Positions 34,242 to 43,451 of a stretch of DNA of 64,000 nt are shown piece after piece. This DNA is from DAINBT01 sp036732785. GTDB lineage: Bacteria > Planctomycetota > Phycisphaerae > Sedimentisphaerales > SM23-30. The notes beneath the pieces are model-generated. The model saw only the letters and a program-made list of their open reading frames with translations, made no database searches and had not been told where the DNA came from. The stretch is taken from positions 5,561 through 69,560 of the forward strand of contig CAZICK010000005.1 in the NCBI GenBank assembly GCA_964537505.1, read 5' to 3'. Within the stretch, counting starts at the first letter, position 1, and every line of letters begins with the position of its first letter. A program made the translations under genes and the position numbers.

Positions 34242-36911
34242 TTATGGTGCCAGTCGGGTGAAGCGTCGAGAGCCCAGGACAAACCGATCAAACCCCTCCG
34301 GCCAAAAACTGACCATAAACGAAACACCGTCGCGAGTGGCGTCGTAGCCTATGCTGAAAGCTCCGTACCAGTGCGAACATTTGCGAATTATGGTGGCGCG
34401 AGTGTAAGCGGCGGCGGCTCTTTCGATGTCGTATTGCTGGTTCATGGCGATTGTGTACTTACGGTTGATCTGATAACTGGCGCCAGCGGTCAGGAAATGG
34501 CCGTGGCGGAACGAGGTCATAATGCCGTTTTTTAGGTCCTGTTCAACGAACGGGTCACCGTTGTGCAAAAACCGGTGACCGAAGTAGTATCGTGTTCTCG
34601 GCGAACGCTGCACCGCCATGGCCGCGGCGGTCTGACTGATGAGAGCGTTGTGAATATTGTAATTAACATCGCCGGTAAACACGGTTGTATCGGAAATTGA
34701 CCAGGTCCAGTCGGCATCGGCGTGATCGCTGAGGTTTTGGTTTATCTGTTCGCGTCGGGCCAGTCCCAGATTAGCCAGATCGGGGTTAATGATTTCTGGA
34801 ATATCAAATTGCGGTTCGGGACTGGAAAAGAAAAACCTGGCGGGCAAAACAGCGTCATCGACATCATTGGTGACTAACGTAACCGAAGTGTTCAGACGAA
34901 GGAGATCTGCGTTGCGTTTTTGTCCCTGGGGTCCCCGCCTGGTCTGCCATCGCTGGCTGAGAGCAAAGTTGAAAACATCGTGCTGCTGGGCTTCGGCCAG
35001 GTCGGAGTTGACCCAAAAGGCACTGACCTGCGGAATGATAATGTGGCGGATACGATCTATATCCCACATACGTGATTTTATGTTATTGTCGATGTGCCAT
35101 AATTGCGTGCTCAGCCGCAAGCCAGCGGCCCCCTGCACAAAATTATTTTGTTGATGCGGACCATCGTAACGCGGATCGTCAAAGGCAAATTCTTCAAATC
35201 GCGATTCATCGTGGACATAAGTGCCGATTACCGTGGGTGAAATATTCAAAGACCCCACGTGCAAAGGCAGGCTCAGTTCGTGGCGGCTTATCGCAAAGGC
35301 AAAATCGTCCTGATCGATGGATTGCGGCAGAATACTGCTTTGTTCGGTTCCGAAGAATCCGGCGACTTCGCGATATCCCGCCTGCTGTTGCATTCTGGAA
35401 ACGTAACCATCATGCTGATAGGTCAGCACACCGAAAATATCCTGACCGGCTCCGTGGAGACCGAGCGTGGGCACTTCCGTGATAGTATAATCAAAATCGT
35501 TAAGATGGAATTTGTTAAGGAAATCGAAGGCCCAATTGTTTTTCTGCTGTTTGAAATAAATGACGGTTTCCTGCTCTTTTTCGGTGTCGAATTCGCGTTC
35601 TCGCCAGCTTTCCAGAAAATTACGGTCGCTGAGATAACTGATTTCGAGATTGCACTGCCAATCGTACGGGAGATAATGACGATGCTGCCAGCGTGCTCTG
35701 CCCCGTAAATCGTCGTCGATGGGTACATCTTTACGGCTGGGATATTTTCCCAGGCGATCCTGCCCGTTGTCGTTAAGGAGATAACTTCGGAGGGCGCCGA
35801 AATATTTTTCGCCGGTATAATCGAGATCGATTCCAGCGGCGGGACCGCGTCGGCTGAACTCGTCCAGTCGTAGCGTAGAATCAAGACCGTCAGGTGCGTG
35901 GGTTCCCATCAACCAGGGAAGATCCCATTGTGATTCCACCCCAACGCCGTACTCCGAACTGATACTGGTGTGCATGGACTGTATAGGAATATTGGGTTTG
36001 GTAGCTGTAGTGGCTCCTGCTGCCCGAGGCCACCAGAATATCGGGGTATTTTCCAGATTGACGGTTACGTTTTCCAGGTCGTAATGGTATTGGGATATCT
36101 TGCCGGCAGGGTCGGCTTGGTTCTGAACGGCGGCAATGTCAAGTTTGGCCGCACCGAGTGATACGTGCGGTTGATAAAACTCGTCGTTACTAAGCTTGAC
36201 ATGCTCAGCGGTAAAATGGTTCTGCGACCATTGCCGTATCCGGCTGGCACGGATATAAAGGGGCAGATCGCTGTCCGGCAACTGCATGCGCAATACAGCG
36301 TCCAAAATGACGGCGTTTTTGTTGACAAAGTCATAATAAAGCCGATCAGCGGTGATTTTCGTATCGGCAGCGATTCCATAACGGTCAACCTGCAGGGTTA
36401 CATCACCTTCGAGATAGATTGCCAGTACCTGATTTGGTTCAGGCTCAAAGGCCATTTCCTCGGTGGCCGCTTCCTTGAACATGGACTGCTGGGAGTAAAA
36501 AAGCACGGCGTTTTCCGCTCTGATCTCCAGAAAAGCATCTTCCTTGAGCCATCGTTGATAAGCGTAGATACCGCCGGTACAGGTAAGGATGTCGGTACCG
36601 TCCGGTTGCGGACGCGATTCAAAATGACCTTGAAATTTTATTCGGATCGGTTCGTCGGCGAATGTTTCGCGTTGAGGTTTCGATTGTGCCTGGGCACAAG
36701 CGGGAAAGGCGGGCAGCAGAAAATAAAAAGCAAAAAGGGGAAAAATAACGCTTTTTCTTACGAAAACCGATGGGCCAGACGCCCCCTGCAACAGTTGGTG
36801 GAAATGCAGAAGTATGGCTTTTAACCGGGCTGGGGCAGGTTTGATGGGCCTGGCCTGGCGCCCTGTGGTTACGATGGTTTTATTGGATGCAGTTACAAAA
36901 TCAGGTTTCAT
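34242..36911 (-). CDS. LptD-like LPS-assembly / OstA-type outer-membrane protein
   Basis: 889 residues from ATG 36911 (AGG eight nt upstream; the frame extends to a TTG at 36965). An exported protein: after an unusually long ~45-residue N-region comes a hydrophobic segment (SVIFPLFAFYFLLPAFPACAQA). Residues ~85-330 form an OstA/LptA-like beta-jellyroll (LAIYLEGDVTLQVDRYGIAADTKI...). Residues ~350-889 form a large beta-barrel rich in aromatic strands, as in LptD (DFDYTITEVPTLGLHG, RWQTRRGPQ). LptD inserts lipopolysaccharide into the outer leaflet. No lptE is adjacent. The cysteines used for LptD disulfides in E. coli are not evident. Confidence 0.78.
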   Translation of the reverse strand: MKPDFVTASNKTIVTTGRQARPIKPAPARLKAILLHFHQLLQGASGPSVFVRKSVIFPLFAFYFLLPAFPACAQAQSKPQRETFADEPIRIKFQGHFESRPQPDGTDILTCTGGIYAYQRWLKEDAFLEIRAENAVLFYSQQSMFKEAATEEMAFEPEPNQVLAIYLEGDVTLQVDRYGIAADTKITADRLYYDFVNKNAVILDAVLRMQLPDSDLPLYIRASRIRQWSQNHFTAEHVKLSNDEFYQPHVSLGAAKLDIAAVQNQADPAGKISQYHYDLENVTVNLENTPIFWWPRAAGATTATKPNIPIQSMHTSISSEYGVGVESQWDLPWLMGTHAPDGLDSTLRLDEFSRRGPAAGIDLDYTGEKYFGALRSYLLNDNGQDRLGKYPSRKDVPIDDDLRGRARWQHRHYLPYDWQCNLEISYLSDRNFLESWREREFDTEKEQETVIYFKQQKNNWAFDFLNKFHLNDFDYTITEVPTLGLHGAGQDIFGVLTYQHDGYVSRMQQQAGYREVAGFFGTEQSSILPQSIDQDDFAFAISRHELSLPLHVGSLNISPTVIGTYVHDESRFEEFAFDDPRYDGPHQQNNFVQGAAGLRLSTQLWHIDNNIKSRMWDIDRIRHIIIPQVSAFWVNSDLAEAQQHDVFNFALSQRWQTRRGPQGQKRNADLLRLNTSVTLVTNDVDDAVLPARFFFSSPEPQFDIPEIINPDLANLGLARREQINQNLSDHADADWTWSISDTTVFTGDVNYNIHNALISQTAAAMAVQRSPRTRYYFGHRFLHNGDPFVEQDLKNGIMTSFRHGHFLTAGASYQINRKYTIAMNQQYDIERAAAAYTRATIIRKCSHWYGAFSIGYDATRDGVSFMVSFWPEGFDRFVLGSRRFTRLAP

Positions 36912-37011
36912 AATTGGCCTATTATAGTTATTGGCGTTGCTGTTGCCAGTGGAAAAAACGATCAAGAATTATTCCCGACGGATGCCTTTGTCGTTTTGAT
37001 GGCGGAATCCA

Positions 37012-37055
37012 CGATATATACCCATACTGAATGAAAATGCCAGGTAGTAAGAGTT
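37012..37055 (+). repeat. Dispersed repeat, copy D (first module only)
   Basis: ATACCCATACTGAATGAAA (from 37017) continuing to GCCAGGTAGTAAGAGTTGT matches the reverse complement of 46815-46845 with about 5 differences in 40 nt, and matches copy C at 59596. Orientation is opposite to the flanking genes, which are both on the minus strand. Confidence 0.75.
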
Positions 37056-37081
37056 GTGGGGAATTTTGTCTGAGTAGAATT

Positions 37082-38317
37082 TTAATCGCTTTGATTGTCC
37101 CTGGGAGGCGATTGTTTGGGCTGGGGGATGGGCGGCATGTGAAGAAAGCCTTTGCGCCAGATGACATAGCCGGACAAGATCACCAACAGCACAAACAGAA
37201 TCACCGCCTGATAGAATCTTATCTGGGCTGCTATCAAGCCGATCAGGGCGTACACGGTTGCCATGACATAGCTGAGCTTGACAGCCTTTTTCAGGGGGTA
37301 TCCGCGATCCATGAGTTGGTCGTAGATATGACCGCGATCGGAAACAAACAGCGGACGTTTGTTGACAAAACGGCGTGCCAAAGCTACGGCTGTATCGAGA
37401 ATCGGCAGGCCGAAAATAATGATCACGGCTACCGACCAGCGTCCTATTCTTTCGGTGAACAGGATCATCAGTGTTCCGGCGATAAAACCCAGCAGCATAC
37501 TGCCGGCGTCTCCCATAAATATTTTGGCTGGATGACGGTTTAGTGGAAAAAATCCCAACGTACCTCCCACCAGTGCCAGCGACACAATCAAGCGTATCGG
37601 ATCGCCGATCGGTGAATGGGACCAGGTTGCCAGGCTCAATGCCAACAGCAAAAACGCTCCCGTGATAATGGCCGTTACCCCTGCGCATAATCCGTCCAGC
37701 CCGTCGAGCAGATTCAGACTGTTTGTAGCGCCGAGGATGAAAAACAAAACGATGGGACCACCGAGAATATAATTGAGACTCTCCGGCAGTTCGATATTAA
37801 TGAACTCAAACAGATGAACGAGGTTGGGCCGTATTCCCACCGCAAAAATCGCGGCGGCCGCGAGGGCCTGTCCCAAAAGCTTCTGCCAGGGTTTGATATC
37901 GAATATGTCATCCAGTACACCTATTGAACAGGCGATTATCGCTCCCAAACCAATACCCAATAAGATACGCCAGTCCTGCAATTTAGCGTCATAACCACCT
38001 GGCTGGCTTTCCACGTTCGCAAGGATATGTGATTGCTGCCGGAATAATATCCAAAATCCGATCGCCAATCCTGCCAGCAACCCGATCAATATACCTACTC
38101 CACCGAGGTAAGCAGTAGGCTTGGCATGGGTCTTGACGTTGTGGTCGGGGTAATCTACCACGCCCAGGCGCAGGGCCAGCTTACGGCAAACAACGGTGCC
38201 GATGAGGGCCGCCACAAAGGCAATAGGAAAGATCAGCCAATAATGTCGGACGATCTCTCCCAGCGAATATTTGTCACCAAAAATGAATGCTAACATGTTT
38301 GTCACTTCTGAAACCAT
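37082..38317 (-). CDS. WecA/MraY-type undecaprenyl-phosphate sugar-1-phosphate transferase
   Basis: 411 residues with about eleven membrane helices. It would transfer a HexNAc-1-phosphate onto undecaprenyl phosphate, starting O-antigen, teichoic-type or other surface glycan synthesis. Motifs: KTHAKPTAYLGGVGIL near residue 43, the DD pair in SIGVLDDIFDI (~134-144), NLLDGLDGLCAG (~204-215), and GDAGSMLLGF (~272-281). The downstream loop (RRFVNKRPLFVSDRGHIYDQLMDRG) is WecA/TagO-like and not MraY-like. Its start overlaps the ATP-grasp stop by 16 nt, so the two are co-translated. Confidence 0.88.
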   Translation of the reverse strand: MVSEVTNMLAFIFGDKYSLGEIVRHYWLIFPIAFVAALIGTVVCRKLALRLGVVDYPDHNVKTHAKPTAYLGGVGILIGLLAGLAIGFWILFRQQSHILANVESQPGGYDAKLQDWRILLGIGLGAIIACSIGVLDDIFDIKPWQKLLGQALAAAAIFAVGIRPNLVHLFEFINIELPESLNYILGGPIVLFFILGATNSLNLLDGLDGLCAGVTAIITGAFLLLALSLATWSHSPIGDPIRLIVSLALVGGTLGFFPLNRHPAKIFMGDAGSMLLGFIAGTLMILFTERIGRWSVAVIIIFGLPILDTAVALARRFVNKRPLFVSDRGHIYDQLMDRGYPLKKAVKLSYVMATVYALIGLIAAQIRFYQAVILFVLLVILSGYVIWRKGFLHMPPIPQPKQSPPRDNQSD

Positions 38318-39285
38318 ACAGCTTCATCGTAACGCAGCATAATCAGGCCGTCCTGCCAGTCGGACAGACCGATACGAGGTTTTTTCCCAAGCCACAATTG
38401 CAATATCCAGCGTGGAAAATCCGCTCCGGCCTTTATAGACAACGGTACCCCACCACCGAAACGCGGATTTATCTCAATAAATTTTATCTGATCGGGCCCG
38501 GTCAGAAAACATTGTATTGTTGTCACTCCCAGTCCGACCCCGAGCTTTTCGATCAGTAGTTTGGATTGTTCAATGATTGCGTGGTGTTTTGCCGTCATGC
38601 CTTTACTTACTTCTCCACTGCGAGTCTCGATCCTCAATCGTGGTACCACACACCTGACCCTGCCCTGACAGTCAGTCAATACATCAACGGTATGTTCCTG
38701 CCCGTTGATGAATTCCTGGACCATACAGTTTGGTATCCGTTTGGCATAAAACGCAAGTTCCTCCCAATTGTGTACTTTCATGTTGCTTCGGCTTGCATGG
38801 CCGTCCCAGGGTTTCAGAAAGTAGGGATAATTATGTGGTCTGCGTTTTAATATCTTCGCGACGCTGTCTGTCATGGTGTATGGAGTGTCGAATCCGTGTT
38901 CTTTGAGGAAACAAAATGTCTGGCGTTTGTCCTGACAGATTCGCACTACACGGGACGATGGAACCAGCGCGGTACAACCCATCTGAGCCAGCTTCGAGCG
39001 ATGCCGAGCCAAGATCGGAAGATCCAGATCGACCGTAGGGACCAATATATCCACTTTTTCTTTTCGGACAATCTCGACTATCTGGCGGGCATAATCACGA
39101 TGAAATACAGGCTTGACGATATGTTTATGGTCGCAGCTTTGCAAAGCGGGTGAATTTTCTGTAGTGTCGGTACCGGCAATTGCGCATTCAAGCCCCAGGC
39201 GAGAACAAGCTCTACGAAACGCACGCAACAGGCTCACCCGCCTGCCTATGCACGTAAACAAAATGACAACCTTATTCTTACTCAA
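38302..39285 (-). CDS. ATP-grasp ligase, carbamoyl-phosphate-synthase-like
   Basis: 327 residues. The N-terminal part is Rossmann-like (VVILFTCIGRRVSLLRAFRRA); the ATP-grasp domain spans ~110-310 with NYPYFLKPWDGHASR (ATP-binding Lys), VQEFINGQEHTVDVLTD, and the metal-binding IKFIEINPRFGGGVPLS. Such stand-alone ATP-grasp proteins ligate amino acids or other carboxylates, often in cell-surface polymer or natural-product pathways. Overlap with the WecA-type gene suggests it modifies a surface-glycan precursor (inference). Substrate unknown. Confidence 0.85.
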   Translation of the reverse strand: MSKNKVVILFTCIGRRVSLLRAFRRACSRLGLECAIAGTDTTENSPALQSCDHKHIVKPVFHRDYARQIVEIVRKEKVDILVPTVDLDLPILARHRSKLAQMGCTALVPSSRVVRICQDKRQTFCFLKEHGFDTPYTMTDSVAKILKRRPHNYPYFLKPWDGHASRSNMKVHNWEELAFYAKRIPNCMVQEFINGQEHTVDVLTDCQGRVRCVVPRLRIETRSGEVSKGMTAKHHAIIEQSKLLIEKLGVGLGVTTIQCFLTGPDQIKFIEINPRFGGGVPLSIKAGADFPRWILQLWLGKKPRIGLSDWQDGLIMLRYDEAVWFQK

Positions 39286-39351
39286 AAATCTAACCTTTTC
39301 GTTTCCAAAGGATTAAGATACCAGCTCAGGGCTGTCGGCAACAACACTATT

Positions 39352-39380
39352 ATCGTATCATAGTATCGCTGACTTCACAA
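39352..39380 (-). promoter_or_regulatory. Putative promoter for the ATP-grasp/WecA-type pair
   Basis: On the minus strand TTGTGA (39375-39380), 17 nt, TACGAT (39352-39357), with a leader of ~60 nt. Weak hexamers. Confidence 0.35.
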
Positions 39381-39483
39381 GGGTTAATAGGGATTTGCAA
39401 TCATACAGGTCTGTTTGGGGTGAATGGCAGGTCCGATAAAGGTTATATCGAAGCAGCAAAATGATCGAACAGGCACATTTCGG

Positions 39484-40335
39484 TTAGAAAGGGTTGATTA
39501 TTTCGGCTGAGTCTGCCGGTATCCAACCCTGATCGCCGCTGCTAAGTTCGATCCGCAGCCATTGTGATCGTTGTTCCCGCAGGTCAAATTCTGTGCCGCT
39601 GTGCAGCGGTTCGGTGAAACTGGCTGGATAGTTTCCGCCATCGCCCTGCCTGGCGATTACCCGCTCGGCAACGATTACTCCCTGACTGTAGGTGCGACTG
39701 TGATGGACATCAAGGGCCACTGATCCGGCCAAGGATATCGCTACTACCAATGGCAGTATCATTACTAGTAAACTTCCCTTTCGCCGCCAAATTCGAATGC
39801 TGGCGGTGATCCATGCCAGCGTCCAACATATCCCGGCTATCAGAAACTTTGTTTTTGTGGAAAAATCGTAATGCCAGAAAAACAACGTTTGAAGAACCCG
39901 TTTTTTTGTCTTGATCGGAACCTGATCCAGGCGTTTGCTTCGAGCATATTCCAGGTTTTTACTGACAGACCCGGCCAAGTCGGTATCGCCGGTATCCAAC
40001 AACTCCGCCCGTCGATAATTCAAAATCGCTCGGCCGATATCGCCCTTCAGCAGACAAGCATTGCCGATATTGTAGTACAAAGGTCCGTTGGATATTTTTC
40101 CTTCCTCAATAATTTTTTGATATCGCAGGATCGCCTGAGTATATAGTTCCTTTGCCCGGTCTGCCTGTTGGGCTTTTTGAACCAGTTCATTTGCCTGTTG
40201 AAATAACTTACTCGCCTCGTCAGCTAAACCGCTTAAAGACTGTTTCGATGGCGATTCTCCAATTGCCGGCTGAACTGTCAGCAGCGTCAAAAAAACTATG
40301 ATATTTTTTGCGATATGCCGCTTATTCGTTTTCAT
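39484..40335 (-). CDS. BatE-like TPR protein with C-terminal SH3 domain
   Basis: 283 residues: signal peptide (1-~26), TPR array (~35-135, with ELYTQAILRYQKIIEEGKISNGPLYY-type repeats and YYNIGNACLLKGDIGRAILNYRRAE), two membrane segments (~165-210), then a bacterial SH3 domain (~220-283, REQRSQWLRIELSSGDQGWIPADS). This is the last gene of the MoxR-Bat operon, in the place and with the architecture of BatE. It is predicted to work in the envelope with BatD and the VWA proteins. It starts 4 nt after the BatD stop. Confidence 0.85.
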   Translation of the reverse strand: MKTNKRHIAKNIIVFLTLLTVQPAIGESPSKQSLSGLADEASKLFQQANELVQKAQQADRAKELYTQAILRYQKIIEEGKISNGPLYYNIGNACLLKGDIGRAILNYRRAELLDTGDTDLAGSVSKNLEYARSKRLDQVPIKTKKRVLQTLFFWHYDFSTKTKFLIAGICWTLAWITASIRIWRRKGSLLVMILPLVVAISLAGSVALDVHHSRTYSQGVIVAERVIARQGDGGNYPASFTEPLHSGTEFDLREQRSQWLRIELSSGDQGWIPADSAEIINPF

Positions 40336-40339
40336 AGCT

Positions 40340-42160
40340 TTACTTCAGGTTTTTCTCCAGTGCTTTGATCAGTTTGCCGATTTCGCGAGCGTTGATCGGG
40401 GTGCTGTCGGTCTGTGCCCCGGCATATTGGCTGTGCTCACATTGCTCCAATATTCTGCAGAACTGTTCGGTCGGCTCTTTGTCTTTACAATTTTCTTTGA
40501 GAATTTCCCGGCAGTCACGCGAGGTTAGCGATTGAGCCGTTTTGTCGAAACGATCTCCTACGTACTGACGTAAGATATCAGCCGTTTCTTCCTGAACTGA
40601 TCTGCTTTGGCTGTCAAGACGATGCAGTTTTGTGATTGCCCTGCTCGCCGCGGCGCCGCGGCGCCTGGCCCGCTGTCTGGCAGGGCTGTCCTGCAGTGTC
40701 AACCGACCAACCGCCAATATAATAAACATTGCCAACGGGCCAACCCACAAGAGAAGATACCCCGTCTGTGCTAAAGCGATAGTCGGTGAAAATGCTGTAT
40801 TTGTCAGCAATTTGGACTGCTCATAAATATTAGCTGCGATACCGAGTCGCACAGCCTCGATCTCACTTGTCTGCTTTTTAATGTCCCAGCCTTCAGCCTG
40901 TTGAGCTGTGACAATCCTGGTGGGAGCGACCTCCAAAGGAATCGCTTTGCTGTATTCTGTGACGTAACGCCCTTTATCCACATCAAAAAAACTAAATGGA
41001 ATCGCAGGTATTTCCTTTACTTTGTCGTTCTTGGCCCTGATGGTCTGGGTGAATGTTTTTGTTCCTCCTGAAGTTGTCGGCGTCGATTGATCCGTGGCAA
41101 TCTTGAAGTTCTCCGCTATCTCCGGTATCGCCTGCAGATCCGGCATCTCAATGCGTTTGAGAAGTTTTCCTCCGATGTCGATCGTAAAGGTAACCGGGTC
41201 GCCCACATTAACTTCCATCGGCTCGGCAGATGTGCTTATCGTATAATGTCCCACCAGTCCGTTAAAATCTTCAGGTCGGTCCTGCTGTGGCAGCGGTTTG
41301 ACGTTCAAGCTCGCTCCTTTGCCTTTGCTGGAGAAACGTTTATATTCGCTGCTAGATCCAAAAAAAGGACTGTCAAAGAAACTGCGGCTGCGACTCTGCC
41401 GGCTCTGTACCTGCAGATTACACGTAATGCTCGGCGCAGCTATTTCGATAACACCTGCCTGACGAGGTATGAGTATCTTGCTGAACGTTACGGCTGCGTA
41501 ATTGCCGCCTTCGAACTGCTCCTGTTTTTTTCTGGCGATAATCGGCTGACCAGCCAAATCGATCTGTACCATTTCTCCACCACCAGGCATGGTCTCAGCG
41601 TCTTCTATAAAAAAATTATCACTGTCGGCCAAAACGGGAATATTGAAATAATAGTCCGATACGCTGCTGCCAAAGTACCAGGTGACTGTCATGGTAATCG
41701 GTTGGCCAACGTAGCAGTCGGTCTGTGAATATTCTACGTCCAGGACCAATTTGTCGGTAGTATTCGGTTTCAGGATATTTGTTACAATAGGATTGGTCGT
41801 ATAGATTTGCCCTTTGATTTCCACTTTGACCGGCGGTAGTGTTATTTGTCCCGCCTCATTGGCAACAAGCTGATAGGTCATCACATATTTTATTTCCTCA
41901 TATACTGTTTTCTTGTTGTTTATTATGTTTACGCTGGTACTGGAATAATCCTGTCCTGGCAGACTCTGCGGCGACCACTTCTCCAGGGGACTAAGATCGA
42001 TATTTCCCGGCTCTCGGTGTCCTTCGATAACAATCTGATACTGAAACGGTTCGCCTGCATATATTTCTTTTTGGGCCGCGGCCCAGACGCGTATCGTCTG
42101 CGCCGCCGCCGGCAACGAAACAATTGCCATCAAAAATATAATTATAAGCGTTTTCTTCAT
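40340..42160 (-). CDS. batD: BatD-family protein
   Basis: About 606 residues from ATG 42160, chosen because MKKTLIIIFLMAIVSLPAAA is a clean signal peptide; the frame extends to 42202. BatD proteins have a large periplasmic beta-domain: IRVWAAAQKEIYAGEPFQYQIVIEG, LDVEYSQTDCYVGQPITMTV, and EVNVGDPVTFTIDIGG are the repeated Ig-like openings. A membrane helix lies near residue ~470 (LLLWVGPLAMFIILAVG), followed by a cytoplasmic helical tail. Bat proteins are linked to oxygen or stress tolerance in Bacteroides and Leptospira, but the mechanism is unknown. Confidence 0.88.
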   Translation of the reverse strand: MKKTLIIIFLMAIVSLPAAAQTIRVWAAAQKEIYAGEPFQYQIVIEGHREPGNIDLSPLEKWSPQSLPGQDYSSTSVNIINNKKTVYEEIKYVMTYQLVANEAGQITLPPVKVEIKGQIYTTNPIVTNILKPNTTDKLVLDVEYSQTDCYVGQPITMTVTWYFGSSVSDYYFNIPVLADSDNFFIEDAETMPGGGEMVQIDLAGQPIIARKKQEQFEGGNYAAVTFSKILIPRQAGVIEIAAPSITCNLQVQSRQSRSRSFFDSPFFGSSSEYKRFSSKGKGASLNVKPLPQQDRPEDFNGLVGHYTISTSAEPMEVNVGDPVTFTIDIGGKLLKRIEMPDLQAIPEIAENFKIATDQSTPTTSGGTKTFTQTIRAKNDKVKEIPAIPFSFFDVDKGRYVTEYSKAIPLEVAPTRIVTAQQAEGWDIKKQTSEIEAVRLGIAANIYEQSKLLTNTAFSPTIALAQTGYLLLWVGPLAMFIILAVGRLTLQDSPARQRARRRGAAASRAITKLHRLDSQSRSVQEETADILRQYVGDRFDKTAQSLTSRDCREILKENCKDKEPTEQFCRILEQCEHSQYAGAQTDSTPINAREIGKLIKALEKNLK

Positions 42161-42176
42161 CACTACCAAATAAACA

Positions 42177-43451
42177 TTACCAATCTTTGTCAACAGCTTC
42201 ATATTTCCCTGTCATTACTCTTTTTTGCTGTTGTTTTCTTTCCTTTTCCTGATCCAGGATATCCTGAGCCGTTGCATCGGGCGGCTTCTGCTGCTCAAGT
42301 TGTTGAGGCTGTTCTTGTTGTTGTTCCTGTTCGTTGGCCTCTTGTTGTTGCTGTTGATTTTGCTTTTGTTGCTCCTGCTGTTCCTGTTGCTCGCTATCTT
42401 GCTGCTGCTGCTGCGGTGGGAAAGCCTCCAGTGCACGCTTGAGGCTTTCGATTGCCTTCGTTTGCGGCCCGGTTGCCTGGTCGATCTGCATGTTATTCAA
42501 ATATTCGGTTGCGTCTGCCTGATGTTCGACGGCCTCGTTCAATTCGTTAGAGACCGTTTGCATGATTTGCTGTTGCATTTGCGCCATCTGGTCGGGCGAA
42601 GGGCCTGACGGAGTGCCGGCAGGCGATTGTTGACCAGGCAGGGCCTGCTGGCCGGGTGGGGTCTGCTGACCGGGTGGAGTCTGGACCGAGGCAGCCTGGG
42701 CTTGTATTTGATCCAACATCTGCTTCGCTTCGTCCCGCACAGTTGCCGTGTCGTTTCCAAGTATGTCCTGCTCGCCGGCCAGTTGATCGGCGGTTTTCTT
42801 TTTTTCCTCGGCAGGTAAAGCTGGATCGCCGGTGTCCTTGTGAGCCTGAACGGTTTTTTGCAGTGTTTCTGTTTGTCGCTTGAGCAGTTCTTTTATTTTT
42901 TCCGCTAATTGTTTTTCTTTTTCCTGCTGCTGTTGTTTTTCCATCTCCTTTTTGATCTGGTCCATGATATCCTTCATTATCAGCCGTACCACTGCGATAT
43001 TGTGTCGGGCATCTTCATCGTTCGGCATAATATCGAGCATCTCTCGGTAATATCTTATACTCAGGGCCAGTTCGTCGAATGCTTCCTGCAGATTGTTCTG
43101 GCGTTTTTTCATTCCCTGCTGGAAATGGCAGTTTCCCAGATTATATTTGGCCCGGCCGATCAGTTGCATATCTTTGCTTTTTGTCGAGACATTCTGATAA
43201 AGCTCAATCGCCCGACCGTAGTCTTCCATTTTATAGTAACAGTTCGCCTGATTATACAACAGCGTCGCTTCTGCCGGTCCTTCCGAGGGTATCTGCTCGT
43301 ATTGTTTAAGCGCTTCGCTGTAGTTTTCCTGTTGGTAATGCTGATTACCGCGTTCGATCATGTGCGATTCCGAGTCCGCCTGCACGGTATCCGTCAGCGG
43401 CGATGCCAGCAACAGGAACAAGATCAATATGTTAAACTTTTTTGCGATCAC
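42177..43451 (-). CDS. TPR protein with Gln-rich low-complexity tail (BatC-like)
   Basis: 424 residues: signal peptide (1-~25), TPR repeats (~30-150, ENYSEALKQYEQIPSEG, YNQANCYYKMEDYGRAIELYQNV), a coiled coil (~165-225), a Pro/Gln segment with PPGQQTPPGQQ-type tandem units (~255-280), then a Gln-rich run (~345-400). The triplet-rich DNA (42230-42430) produces long false frames on the opposite strand. It overlaps the upstream VWA gene by 20 nt. In Bat operons a TPR protein at this place is thought to scaffold the VWA partners (inference). Confidence 0.85.
   Translation of the reverse strand: MIAKKFNILILFLLLASPLTDTVQADSESHMIERGNQHYQQENYSEALKQYEQIPSEGPAEATLLYNQANCYYKMEDYGRAIELYQNVSTKSKDMQLIGRAKYNLGNCHFQQGMKKRQNNLQEAFDELALSIRYYREMLDIMPNDEDARHNIAVVRLIMKDIMDQIKKEMEKQQQQEKEKQLAEKIKELLKRQTETLQKTVQAHKDTGDPALPAEEKKKTADQLAGEQDILGNDTATVRDEAKQMLDQIQAQAASVQTPPGQQTPPGQQALPGQQSPAGTPSGPSPDQMAQMQQQIMQTVSNELNEAVEHQADATEYLNNMQIDQATGPQTKAIESLKRALEAFPPQQQQQDSEQQEQQEQQKQNQQQQQEANEQEQQQEQPQQLEQQKPPDATAQDILDQEKERKQQQKRVMTGKYEAVDKDW

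Noticed and set aside
42230..42430. Possible CRISPR or tandem array because of dense short repeats
   Set aside because: The repeats are glutamine codons in a protein-coding frame and have no spacer structure. No CRISPR array exists in the window.
42225..42883. Long Leu-rich and other frames opposite the TPR/Gln-rich gene
   Set aside because: They are shadows of the CAG/CAA-rich codons on the minus strand; the Leu runs are the complement of the Gln runs.
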